This document shows positions 1 through 7,915 of a stretch of 12,500 bases of DNA, in pieces. The notes below the pieces were generated by a model, which made no database searches, had not been told where the DNA came from, and saw nothing but the letters and a program-made list of their open reading frames with translations. Origin of the DNA: Chrysomallon squamiferum (lineage: Eukaryota > Mollusca > Gastropoda > Neomphalida > Peltospiridae); contig CM022668.1 in NCBI GenBank assembly GCA_012295275.1, forward strand, positions 8,304,318 through 8,316,817, read 5' to 3'. Every line of letters begins with the position of its first letter. Positions within the stretch are counted from its first letter, which is position 1. The translations under genes were made by a program, and so were the position numbers.

Positions 1-75
1 GTCTATATGAATAGATTTATTTTTAAAAAAAATTTTGAATTTGAAAATATTTGAAACAATTATCAGTTTGTGTAA

Positions 76-435
76 AGTATTTATAAATAAACATTTCTCC
101 ATGCTTTTACAATAAATACAAAAGCATTCAAACAACAATGAAAATCTTCTTTTTACTATGCCACCACTGACATTATTTCTTGTAACTGTGTCCTGTATGA
201 ATGTATTTATTTATTTATTTACTTACTTGTGTACTAAATTCTTAAGAATTAGAAAATACTGAGGAACCTTTGAATTGGAAAATACTGAGGAATCTTTTTA
301 TTAGAAATAATTGGAAAGTATTTATAAATATATATTTTTCTCCATATCTTTTACAACAGCTACAAAACAACATTCCCAAAGAGAACCAAATAACAATGAA
401 AACATTCTTTTAACTACACCAAACATACATTATTC
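76..435. repeat. Diverged ~240 bp-spaced duplication
   Basis: Positions 76-176 and 316-434 share a recognisable order of words: AAGTATTTATAAATA, then TCTCCAT, CTTTTACAA, TACAAAA, CATTC, AACAATGAAAA and finally ACATTATT. The copies differ by substitutions and small insertions, so the duplication is old. Between them lies a younger 26 bp tandem repeat. No coding or RNA function is evident; it could be a fragment of a dispersed repeat. Confidence 0.7.
248..298. repeat. 26 bp tandem repeat, two copies
   Basis: ATTAGAAAATACTGAGGAAC at 248 is followed 26 bases later, at 274, by ATTGGAAAATACTGAGGAAT. The copies differ at only a few positions. A third, weaker copy begins near 301 (ATTAGAAATAATTGGAAAGT). 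It sits between the two arms of the larger duplication. Confidence 0.75.
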
Positions 436-784
436 CATTTAGTGAACAGCAGAATCAGTCAATGTAAAATAAGACAGGTATTAATAGAAAAGGGTTGTTA
501 TAAAGTGTTATGTCACAGCATATTTTTTACATGAGTGCTTTTAAGTCAGTTACTGTAGTGAGTACCATGTTTTATAAAAACTGTTGTACAAGAAAGTGAA
601 ATGGAAAAATGCTTTGTAAGTTTTGATTACCTAAAATTCATTTAAGGTAAGCTTTAATTATTATGTTTTTAATTTTGTAATTTTATAAGTGGTATTTAAT
701 TTTAAGGTGTACCTTTTGAGAAAAGAAAAATTGTTTAAGTTCATTCTTCGCATTTGCAAGTTTTGTTATACTGTTTATTTCTTA

Positions 785-918
<134 letters not shown>

Positions 919-942
919 AATGTCATGTAATTTTATTACTAT

Positions 943-984
943 TATTTATTTATTTATTTATTTTTTAAATTTATTTATTTATTC
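943..984. repeat. (TTTA)n array, imperfect
   Basis: A run of TTTA units is broken once by a T-rich interruption (961-970), directly downstream of the GA array. From here to 1185 the DNA is simple AT-rich sequence, with a poly(A) run near 1111-1123, and no gene is visible. Confidence 0.8.
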
Positions 985-1185
985 ATAATAAAAGTAGACT
1001 ATAGACAATGATTTGAAATATTTTAATACTTTCAAGCTACTGTTTTGTCTATATACGAGTGTATGTCATACCTATATATATGTCTGTTTGTTAAAGGATA
1101 TTTAAAAATAAAAAAAAAAAAAAGATGCAAAAACAGGAATATTTTATATATATTATGTATGTTACTAACAGATTGTTATATAATT

Positions 1186-1371
1186 ATTAAGAAAGAAAGA
1201 ATGAAAAAAATAAAAATAAAATAGATAAAAAAAATAGAGAAACATAAACAAATTACAATAAAATAAACGAATAAAGAAAATGTAAAATATAATAAAAAAG
1301 GAATAAATAGAAATAAAAACAAATATAAAATGAATAAAATAAACAAAAACAAGTATGAAAAAAAAAAATAA
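1186..1371. repeat. A-rich strand-asymmetric tract
   Basis: For about 185 bases the + strand is almost all A with scattered T and G and very little C, in short words such as AAATAAAAT and AGAAAATG. It may be a decayed AAAT/GAAA microsatellite. An open minus-strand frame across it encodes only Phe/Leu/Ile/Tyr and has no coding character. Confidence 0.7.
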
Positions 1372-2112
1372 CTATTTATTTTTGACTGAACAAATATGTA
1401 CACTGCAGATAATCCCCTGATTATGACCAGGTTGCATTCAGATCAACTGGACATCCTCAGAATGGACATTACCCATAATTCTCTTAAGTGTCTTTGTTTA
1501 TTTATGAAATATTACACAGCACATACAGTAAGGAAATCAACCATGATTTTTATTTATCTTTTCTCTCTCATAGTTTAAATTTTTATTTTTATTTTGTTTG
1601 TTTTCATTGTCATAAGTACAGATACAAGTTTCAGGGGTCATAAAGAGAGGGTGGGGTCAAGCTTTTGTCATAACTGGAAATAATATTACTAAATGTAAAA
1701 TGCAAATACTAACAAACCAAATTAATCTGGTAACAAATAAAGTCTTTATAGATTATATACTTGAGCATCATAACCCTATTTCTGTAATCCTTATATCAAT
1801 ATTTTTCTATTTTTATTTTCTTTCTTTTTTTTCCTTTTGACAAAAAAAAAAAAAATTAAACGAAAAAGCAAAAAATTGTATAAGCAATTAAGTAATTATT
1901 TCTTTTTATCAATACATTTAAGGAAGAAAAATCTGTAATAATTAAATCTGTGTCTTAACATGTTTTGGTTTGTGATGAAGTGTTAAAACAGTATGGAAAG
2001 GAGGAGGAATGATAAGGCTGGAAACTGGAAGTGTTAACAAAGAAGTATTGAAATGTTGAACCAAACTGTCAGTGACCATACAGGTTCAGAAATGTGTAAA
2101 TATACATAAATC
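1372..2112. other. Non-genic stretch with a small GC-richer island
   Basis: Positions 1396-1490 are visibly less AT-rich than their surroundings and are open for 60 codons (to 1578), starting MYTADNPLIM. No convincing splice sites or homology support a gene, so it may be a fragment of a dispersed repeat. The remainder is AT-rich DNA with poly-A, poly-T and TTTTC runs near 1800-1860 and no feature I can name. Confidence 0.4.
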
Positions 2113-2132
2113 TGTGTGTGTGTGTGTGTGTG
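2113..2132. repeat. (TG)10 microsatellite
   Basis: Ten TG units are followed by a short ACACACAG-containing region at 2156-2170, giving weak local inverted complementarity. Between here and 2400 there is also a perfect 7 bp inverted repeat (AGGTAAA, one base, TTTACCT) at 2273-2287. No gene is visible. Confidence 0.9.
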
Positions 2133-2400
2133 CAGAGAATGAGAAAGATAGGTAGACACACACAGACACAAACATATACAAATAACTACCAAATGTTTAT
2201 ATTTTTATACTTCTTTAACACACATATAAACCCCACATATTTACATTTTATGCTTTTTTAATCTTTGTAGCCAGGTAAAGTTTACCTATGATTTAAAACA
2301 GGTAAGATACAGGCAGTTAAACACACCTGTATGTTGTATGTAGTTATTTATGTGCCTGTTGTCAGTCCACTGCAGTACTTAAATTTAGAAGTGATTTCTT

Positions 2401-2465
2401 TCTGTGGGGTTCAGTGGTCAGGTGTTCAGTTTTAAACAGATCAGGAAGTCTTCAGGTGGGAACTA
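2401..2465 (+). mobile_element. Possible tRNA-derived SINE head, decayed
   Basis: GGGGTTCAGTGGTCAGG at 2406-2422 resembles the RNA polymerase III A box (10 of 11 consensus positions). About 35 bases later comes GGTGGGAACTA, a poor B box. The spacing is tRNA-like but the body folds poorly, and no target-site duplication or tail is obvious. A chance match is possible. The DNA beyond, up to 2700, is AT-rich with TTAATT runs. Confidence 0.35.
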
Positions 2466-2704
2466 TATTTTTCTAATTTTAAATTTTAAAGGTCAGTTTG
2501 TTTTAATTTAATTAATAATTTTCTTACATTAATTCTTTTTTTAATTAAAATTCTGAAATAGTTTTATTAATTAATTAATTTACATTTAAATTAACATATA
2601 TGTTAAAGATTATCTCTGTTAGCAATTTAAACAATTTTTGTAAGCTTTAATTTTTTAATCAAGGTATTATAAACAGTTTATAATTTGTTTTTAATTAAGA
2701 TGTT

Positions 2705-2940
2705 GCTTTAGGGAATTTTCTATTATTTATATAAATAGTGGTCATAATTTAAACCATAGTTTATTTTTTCATCATTATCATTCATGAATTTCTTTTTAAT
2801 TAAAATAAATTTTTACACAATTTTCTATTATTTATATAAATAGTTGATTTTTTGTTTTTTTTTAATTAAAAAATGTTAAATGGTTTAAATTATTATATTA
2901 TTATTTTGTTTTGTTTTTTAACCATGATCATTCATGTAGC
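2705..2940. repeat. 26 bp direct repeats in AT-rich DNA
   Basis: AATTTTCTATTATTTATATAAATAGT occurs at 2714-2739 and again, identically, at 2819-2844. Related downstream words (TTTAAA...ATCATTCATG) follow each copy at different distances. A diverged tandem duplication with later insertions explains this best. The rest is TTAATT-rich and non-coding. Confidence 0.7.
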
Positions 2941-3160
2941 CCGAATATGTTAGATGAAAGTTTTGTCATGCTGTTTTCACATCTTTCTGTCTTGCCCTGT
3001 CCTCTGCCAGATGATTCAAATCCAGGCTCATTTAGTTCATCAGTCCACCATTTCACTTCCTCCAGATCAGTCAGTGGCAAATGTGACCCAGCAGACTCTC
3101 TGACACACCTAATTTCACTAAGCAAACAAAGATTATTAGAAGTTCATCCTGCCTCATAAT
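2941..3160 (+). mobile_element. Probable tRNA-derived SINE fragment
   Basis: This block is much less AT-rich than its surroundings. GATTCAAATCC at 3013-3023 matches the polymerase III B box at 10 of 11 positions, and TAGATGAAAG near 2951 is a weak A box. Downstream, CAGTCCACCATTTCACTTCC then CTCCAGATCAGTCAG follows the order of a body motif that I recall from cephalopod SINEs; this is memory, not a search. An alternative is a terminal exon. A strong pyrimidine tract and CCAG acceptor at 3010 open a 48-residue frame ending at TAA 3157-3159, but it has no upstream partner and other frames, on both strands, are also open. Confidence 0.5.
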
Positions 3161-3298
3161 GAGCCCACTTCACAAAAAAATGTCTGTCATTCATTATTTC
3201 CTTTCATATAGTTTCCTACTGGTCATACTGTTGTCTGTCCATCCTTTATTCTACTGAGGTGACCAGTTCAGATACATACTTGATCTTTAATTGTTGAA

Positions 3299-3492
3299 TA
3301 TTATGTTTTTGTTTTATTTTATTTACCAAAAATATTATTTCAATTAAACATAATTTATTAATCTCAGGTAATTAAATTATATTTACATTGCTATTAGTAA
3401 TGTTTTTATCAATTTTTTTAGTAAAAATATTATCTATTGATTAAACATAATTAATATCGGGTAATTAAATTATGTTTACAATGATGTTAGTA
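3299..3492. repeat. ~97 bp tandem duplication, diverged
   Basis: Two units share the order ATGTTTTT, TTTTA, AAAAATATTAT, ATTAAACATAATT, GGTAATTAAATTAT, TTTACA and TTAGTA. The first ends near 3400 and the second runs to 3492. Divergence is moderate, with small length differences. No function is evident. The stretch 3161-3298 before it is unremarkable. Confidence 0.75.
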
Positions 3493-3648
3493 CTTTTCAG
3501 TTAGAGGTCTGTCTAAGGTTTGAACAAAATTTATAAATTACAATTTTATTTTTCAGGTTCTGCAGAGGCTTCAGGTTTGAAAATAATGAAAGATGCAAAA
3601 GTTAACAAAAGAACAAACATGATTTTATGATTCAAATAAACTTTGATT

Positions 3649-3802
3649 GGTGATAGCATCATGTCACTAAGTGATTTAGTGATTTGAAAGAATAAAATGA
3701 TAATTAAATGTAATTGCAAAAGTGATCAAAACAAAACTGTGATTAGTGATAGTGATCACATGTCAATATGAAAAAGAAAATCACATTTCATATTAGTGAT
3801 TT
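3649..3802. repeat. GTGAT-rich degenerate repeat
   Basis: The word GTGAT occurs eight times in about 150 bases, mostly as AGTGAT followed by T, A or C. Spacing is irregular. It grades into the 28 bp minisatellite just downstream and may be an older, decayed part of the same array. Confidence 0.5.
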
Positions 3803-3850
3803 CATTATTTGCTCTTAGAAGGCAAGAATTAGTGCTCTGTATTAAGTGGT

Positions 3851-4110
3851 TTAACATTCTGAAACAGTGGAACATGTGTTAAAATTCAGAGTTAGTGGAT
3901 TAATGTTAAAATACCTGAATCCATGGATTTATGTTAAAAATCAGATTTGATGGATTTATGTTAAAATACTGGAAACTATGGGGATGTATTAACCTTCTAT
4001 ATTGGTGGATTTCTGTTACAGTATCTGAATCCATGGATTTGTGTTACAGTATCTGAATCCATGGATTTGTGTTAAACTATCTTAATTTACTAATTTGTAC
4101 TAAAATCGGA
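3851..4110. repeat. ~28 bp minisatellite, about ten copies
   Basis: Units begin TGTTA (or a variant) and carry CTGAATCCATGGATTT in the better copies. Two units, 4014-4041 and 4042-4069, are identical over 28 bases; the others differ by substitutions and 1-3 base length changes. The two identical copies imply a recent duplication within an old array. From 4111 to 4647 the DNA is very AT-rich, with A-rich words, and holds no feature other than the TATA-like sites. Confidence 0.85.
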
Positions 4111-4447
4111 AATTTAAAATCACCAAATCCATGTTGAAATTAATTTAATTTAACATGATTTAAAATGTAAAAGAAATATTTTAAAAAAATTATTCAGTTT
4201 ATTTAAAAAGAAATTATTTTAAAAATAATCTTCTTCACTCAAAAGTGTAATCTTTTCAATTTCTTATGTTAAAGATTATTTATAAAATAAAACAAAAATA
4301 AAACTGATTCTGCTTAAAAATTTTAAATATAAGGCAAAAAAAAAAGTATGTCTTTGGTGCATAAACTATTCAGTCCATAAATTTAAATAAATAATAAAAA
4401 ACAAAATTAAAAAAGTAAAATGTAAATCTTTGGCAGTGAAAGGAAGG

Positions 4448-4470
4448 TATAAAAAGATTCCTCTATAAAA
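4448..4470 (+). promoter_or_regulatory. Possible TATA boxes upstream of exon 1
   Basis: TATAAAAAG at 4448-4456, between GG and ATTCC, matches the metazoan TATA consensus. A second TATAAAA lies at 4464-4470. They are 290 and 274 bases before the ATG at 4741, which would give a 5' leader of roughly 240-260 nt containing the (AAT)21 array. In DNA this AT-rich such matches arise easily by chance, and no clear initiator is visible. Confidence 0.2.
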
Positions 4471-4647
4471 CTGGCAAGAAATCGTGAAATTTAACCATAA
4501 ACATTTCAAAAAGTAACAAAGTAGAAAAGATATTTGAAAAAGAGAAGAAAATGTAATAAAAACAAGTAAAAAAAGAGATAAAAATTTAAAATTTAAATCT
4601 AAGTAAAATATGTTTAAAAAAAATAAAAATAAATAAATAACAAATAA

Positions 4648-4710
<63 letters not shown>
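4648..4710 (+). repeat. (AAT)21 trinucleotide microsatellite
   Basis: There are twenty-one uninterrupted AAT units, ending 30 bases before the ATG at 4741. The array is in the same frame as exon 1 and has no stop between it and the ATG, so it would read as polyasparagine if translated. An in-frame TAA at 4645-4647 closes the frame upstream. The likeliest setting is 5' leader or promoter-proximal DNA; the purity of the array suggests it is young and length-variable. Confidence 0.95.
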
Positions 4711-4715
<5 letters not shown>

Positions 4716-4740
4716 TAAAGACTTACTGTTGGACTTAACA

Positions 4741-6651
4741 ATGAAATGTGAATCAACATTCAGAAATTCAGAAGTGGATGAATCAATTCAATTTGACAGC
4801 AAAGAATCAAATAAAAGTGACATCAAGACAAAGATGAACACAAATTTTCACTCAGAAAATAAAACTTTAATGAATGTTGCTGGCTGTGATGATGTTGACG
4901 ACAATGATGTTAATTACTTTCATCGCAACAGTGAGGTTAGGAAGGCATTTGGAGCAAAAGGAGGGAATGAGGATGATGCAATGGTGTTACGACGTGGTTC
5001 ATGGAGTGAAAAAAGAGCTAACATTAACTCGAAATTAAAAATGGCTGATTCGTTAAAATCTGTTGCAGGGGATTTTTTAAGGGATTCTTCAAAGGAGACT
5101 GTAAAGGATTTTTCATTGGTGACCCAGAAGCTCACTGTTGAGTCTGTACCAAAACTTGGTGAGTCAAACTGTGAAAAACTCAACTCATTTTCACTTCCAC
5201 CAAGAAATACTGAACAACAACAAAAAACATCTTTATCTCAACCAAAAGTTGAAGAACAAATCAAAATACTTGTATCTTCACCAGAAAGTGAAGAACCAAA
5301 AGTTGAAGAACAAATCAAAATATCTTCATCTCCACCAAGAACTGAAGAACCAAACTGTGAAAATTTAAGCTCAAATCTCTCTCGTGTTGATTTGATTCTT
5401 AACAACAGGTTATTTATGAAACATTTATCAAAGCATTCTGATTTGTTGAAGAAACGCATGCTCTATTCAAAACGGTTTGGAATGCGCAAATCAGTGTCCA
5501 ATATGGACATATCTTGTGCCGATTACACAGAAATTCAGATAAACAGAAACAGTTTGACAGCTGGAAAGAATTCTGAAGTTATGCAAACCTGTAGTAGCAG
5601 CAGTGTGGATGATAGAAAACCTAAAATATGTCGAGAAAATGATGATAAAGATGATAGTGCAGACAATGATGATGTTTTTGCTTCTGATGAATTTTCTGAA
5701 TCAAGAAAACGTAAACACTTGCGGCGAAATTCTGTTTCCATGGATATGTTGTTTGTTTCTAACGATTTTAGTGCTAGACAGGTTGATTCTAGTTCTAGGA
5801 CAAGAGCACTTGAGTCTAGGTCTGTGGGCAGACAGAAGAAACTTAGCATTCCTAGTTTTGAAGAGTTTAGAAAACAACGGGGAGGGATTCTTAGTGGGAG
5901 GTTAAAATGTTCTTCTTTACCAAGTGATCAGAAAGATCCTTCAAATACTCTCCTTCCTAGTGAAGATTATTCACAAAGGGAGGAAACTCAGACTTTCTCT
6001 CTCCATCCCATTTTGGAAGATGAAAAGTTACTACCAGAAATGGATCGAAGAGGAAGTTTGACAGAAAAGAAACATAGCTCACGTATCTCCCATCTTAGAA
6101 TCAAAAAGGGAGATAACTCTATTCAGGAACACCACTCTTCTACTAACTATATTAATAGTATTAATCCAGAAATTGGTTTAGAAAGTACATGTTTAGAAGA
6201 CAGAAGGGGAAGTAGGTCTAAACAAGAAGACAGTGTAAGGGAAGTTAACTCTTTTCAGCAAGATAACTCTTCCAATGACATCATCAATAGAGTGAGTATA
6301 GAAAATAATGAAATTTCAGGGAAGTGTGTTGATAACAATATAAGCTGTGTGTTTACAAAAGATCTAACAGAAAATACAAATGCTGAATTAACTGAATCAC
6401 TTCAGACAATTGCTGAAGGTGCTGCAGTTGAAGTTTATGAAGTTAATGAGAATTTTACCTCCACACAAAGAAGAGTTTCTAGATCGGGATCTCAGATTGC
6501 CTGGGATCTGTGTAACAGTTTTAATGAGACCAGTGAATTTGGATCAATAAAAGAAAACAGTGAGAGCTTTGACAGGGGAGAGAACTGCACATGGCCTGAG
6601 TCCTCCGATGCTGTGGATTATTTGTTGGTTGAAGATCCAGTCAGTGAACAG
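4741..6651 (+). CDS. Exon 1 of unrecognised Ser-rich, probably disordered phosphoprotein (637 aa)
   Basis: This 1911 nt open frame runs from an ATG with A at -3 to a donor CAG|GTTTGT, ending in phase 0. I do not recognise the protein. It is rich in Ser, Asn, Glu, Asp and Lys, has no hydrophobic segment or signal peptide, and looks disordered. RRxS sites lie at 84-87, 328-331, 436-439, 488-491 and 577-580, the pattern favoured by PKA-like kinases and often by 14-3-3 binding. Two related motifs stand out: RKSVSNMD at 249-256 and RRNSVSMD at 328-335. A basic cluster RKRKHLRR (322-329) could act in nuclear import. KKLSIPSFEEFRKQR (366-380) has the look of a conserved short motif. Residues 168-203 are an 18-residue tandem duplication. 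Base composition is clearly less AT-rich than the flanks, and codons vary at third positions, as expected of real coding DNA. The frame is open upstream through an AAT array to 4648, so a weak acceptor at AAAG|4721 is an alternative to initiation at 4741. Function is unknown; a regulatory scaffold is inference. Confidence 0.85.
5242..5349 (+). repeat. 54-nt in-frame tandem duplication inside exon 1
   Basis: Two adjacent 54-nt units (5242-5295 and 5296-5349) each encode 18 residues starting PKVEEQIKI and ending in a Ser/Pro stretch plus EE. The first 27 bases of each unit are identical, and the second halves differ at several codons. Less clear related pieces lie on either side: NCEKL and SLPPRNTE before, NCENLSSN after. 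An older, larger array may therefore have decayed. The frame is kept because the unit is a multiple of three. Confidence 0.85.
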
Positions 6652-6802
6652 GTTTGTCTGTTTGTCTGTCCATTTGATTTTATATAATCTGCATGCTTCT
6701 ACTCAATAAATGTGTCCAACTGTATGTCTGTCTTTGTGGCTCGTTTTAGTTATTGTTACCTTTATAAATGACCCTTATTTACATTACTGTTTTTCTTTCT
6801 AG
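6652..6802 (+). other. Intron 1 (151 nt)
   Basis: GT...AG intron between phase-0 exons. The 5' end lies within a GTTTGTCT repeat (two units) that continues straight from the donor, and the 3' end has a TTTTTCTTTCTAG tract. It is the shortest intron here, and its retention would truncate the protein. Confidence 0.8.
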
Positions 6803-6901
6803 GAGGAATCTGTTCTAAACCCGCAGTGCAAGCCTCCCCTCAGTCTGCCCTTCCCAATTCATGCAGTGATTAAAAAACTTAGAACAAAGAAAGATGATGA
6901 A
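6803..6901 (+). CDS. Exon 2 of the same gene (33 aa, phase 0-0)
   Basis: The acceptor TTTCTTTCTAG|G has a good pyrimidine tract, and the donor is GAA|GTATGA. The exon is exactly 33 codons in the frame left by exon 1 and encodes residues 638-670. It starts with two Glu, passes through a Pro-rich stretch and the segment SLPFPIHAVIKKL, and ends in a charged KKDDE. It is far less AT-rich than the introns on either side. Intron 1 is only 151 nt. If retained it would add 11 residues (VCLFVCPFDFI) and stop at 6685-6687. The less acidic, more hydrophobic middle may be a binding segment, but I cannot name a domain. Confidence 0.8.
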
Positions 6902-6934
6902 GTATGAAATTAGTAGTACAGTTATAGTGTCTTA

Positions 6935-7083
6935 GTTTATTTATTTTTTATTTATTTATTTATTTATTTTTAATATTTGTTTGTTTGTTTCATTGTTTGT
7001 TTGTTTATTTATATATATATATATATGTTTGTTTATTTGTTTATTTTTTATTTGTTTGTTTTACTTTACTTTATTATTGTTTT

Positions 7084-7123
<40 letters not shown>

Positions 7124-7270
7124 TAAGTTTGTATGTTTGTTTATTTTCTATTTATTTGTTATTTATATATGTATGGTATATATCTATGTATGTTTGTGTG
7201 TTTGTTTGTTTGTTTGTTTGTTTGTTTGTTTGTTTGTTTGTCTATTATGGTCATCATCATCATCATCATT
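6935..7270. repeat. Intron 2 tetranucleotide arrays (TTTA, TTTG) and (CAT)n
   Basis: Most of intron 2 (6902-7397) is simple repeat. There is (TTTA)n at about 6938-6970, mixed GTTT, a short (AT)n at 7012-7026, another (TTTA)n at 7086-7124, (TTTG)10 at 7201-7240 and (CAT/ATC)6 at 7251-7269. Long overlapping open frames here (Cys-Leu-Phe-Val repeats) are repeat artefacts. Confidence 0.95.
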
Positions 7271-7397
7271 AGCATCATCATTATCTTCAAATCGTTATTG
7301 ATCATTTATAATACAATATTCCTGATAAATACAATGAATATTTTAATAACCCTCTTCATCAAAATTAATAATTTAAAATAATTCTTACAAATTTCAG

Positions 7398-7554
7398 ATT
7401 CAGGTATTGCGTTCAACATCAGATGTGTCTGAAAAGACATCAGACATTCAGCGTAAGAAACGAGACAGGAAGGAGCGACCCTACAAAAGTGACCCGTTTT
7501 CCAATTCCGACAATATTCATCAACAAAATCGAGGCAAAAGAATACTTAGTTTGA
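7398..7554 (+). CDS. Exon 3 of the same gene (52 aa plus split codon, phase 0-1)
   Basis: The acceptor is ACAAATTTCAG|A. The best donor is TTTGA|GTTAGT, leaving phase 1. A second donor six bases earlier (CTTA|GTTTGA, exon end 7548) keeps the same phase and would drop two residues. Phase 0 from exon 2 gives residues 671-722 with no stop, and the split codon A|AT (Asn 723) joins to exon 4. The segment is basic: RKKRDRKER at 689-697 is a second nuclear-import-like or acidic-lipid-binding-like cluster, preceded by a Ser/Thr-rich run (RSTSDVSEKTSD). The neighbouring intron 2 (496 nt) is nearly all tetranucleotide repeat, so the exon stands out sharply in composition. Family unknown. Confidence 0.8.
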
Positions 7555-7652
7555 GTTAGTATATTTAACTTTTACAGTTAAAAAAAATTAATATAATTAT
7601 TTTATTTATTTGAACGCTAAAATGTGTGTGTGTTTGGTTATTTTTTTATTAG

Positions 7653-7798
7653 TAACAGTAAGAAATAATTTATACGAACCTTCTGAACTGGAATATTGGA
7701 TAAAAAAGTTGTGGTGTTTCAGCTGGAATGTGAAAAATTCAGGCTATTTTTTTATTAATAGAAGAAAAACCACATTATATAAGCCTTCCCACATACAG
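7653..7798 (+). other. Candidate cryptic or poison exon in intron 3
   Basis: TTTTTTTATTAG|TA at 7652 looks like an acceptor, and CATACAG|GTAAAG at 7798 is a near-consensus donor. Entry phase 1 from exon 3 gives an open frame of 48 codons after the split codon, with peptide words such as LYEPSELEYWIKKLW. It would leave in phase 0, while exon 4 needs phase 1. Inclusion would therefore shift exon 4 and reach TAG after 18 codons. That is the behaviour of a poison exon, but chance pairing of sites in an intron is equally possible. Confidence 0.25.
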
Positions 7799-7830
7799 GT
7801 AAAGTACAATGTTAGAGGTTTTGGAGCTAC

Positions 7831-7915
7831 AGTTTGAAAGTGAGAAATCTCAATGGATATATCTTATCACAGCTAAGACAGACAATCTAACCACTGAACT
7901 AAACATTTAGTTAGG
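7831..7915 (-). mobile_element. tRNA-derived SINE relic (minus strand)
   Basis: On the minus strand, TAGTTCAGTGG (7901-7891) matches the A box consensus at all 11 positions and continues TTAGATTGTCTGTCTTAG, very like a tRNA D-arm and anticodon arm. A decayed B box (CTTTCAAAC, near 7841-7831) follows about 50 bases on. The pairing needed for a functional tRNA is lost, so this is read as a SINE head rather than a tRNA gene. Upstream and downstream ends are not defined. Confidence 0.5.

Noticed and set aside
1176-1403. Minus-strand frame of Phe/Leu/Ile/Tyr resembling a membrane protein
   Set aside because: It is the complement of an A-rich tract; its hydrophobicity comes from T-rich codons only.
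3851-4110. CRISPR-like array
   Set aside because: Units are contiguous and degenerate with no spacers, in eukaryotic DNA; this is a minisatellite.
4729-4740. TTG at 4729 as the start of the large frame
   Set aside because: A standard ATG with A at -3 follows four codons later, which is far more likely in an animal gene.
4920-5905. Alternative-frame and antisense open frames inside exon 1
   Set aside because: Shadows of the real frame; they lack splice continuity with the other exons, while the main frame runs in phase through five exons.
6981-7381. Three overlapping + strand open frames rich in Cys, Leu, Phe and Val
   Set aside because: They lie in intron 2 and are translations of TTTA/TTTG/CAT repeats; the flanking exons splice in phase without them.
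7891-7901. A functional tRNA gene at the minus-strand A box
   Set aside because: The 3' half lacks a proper T arm and acceptor stem pairing, so a SINE relic fits better.
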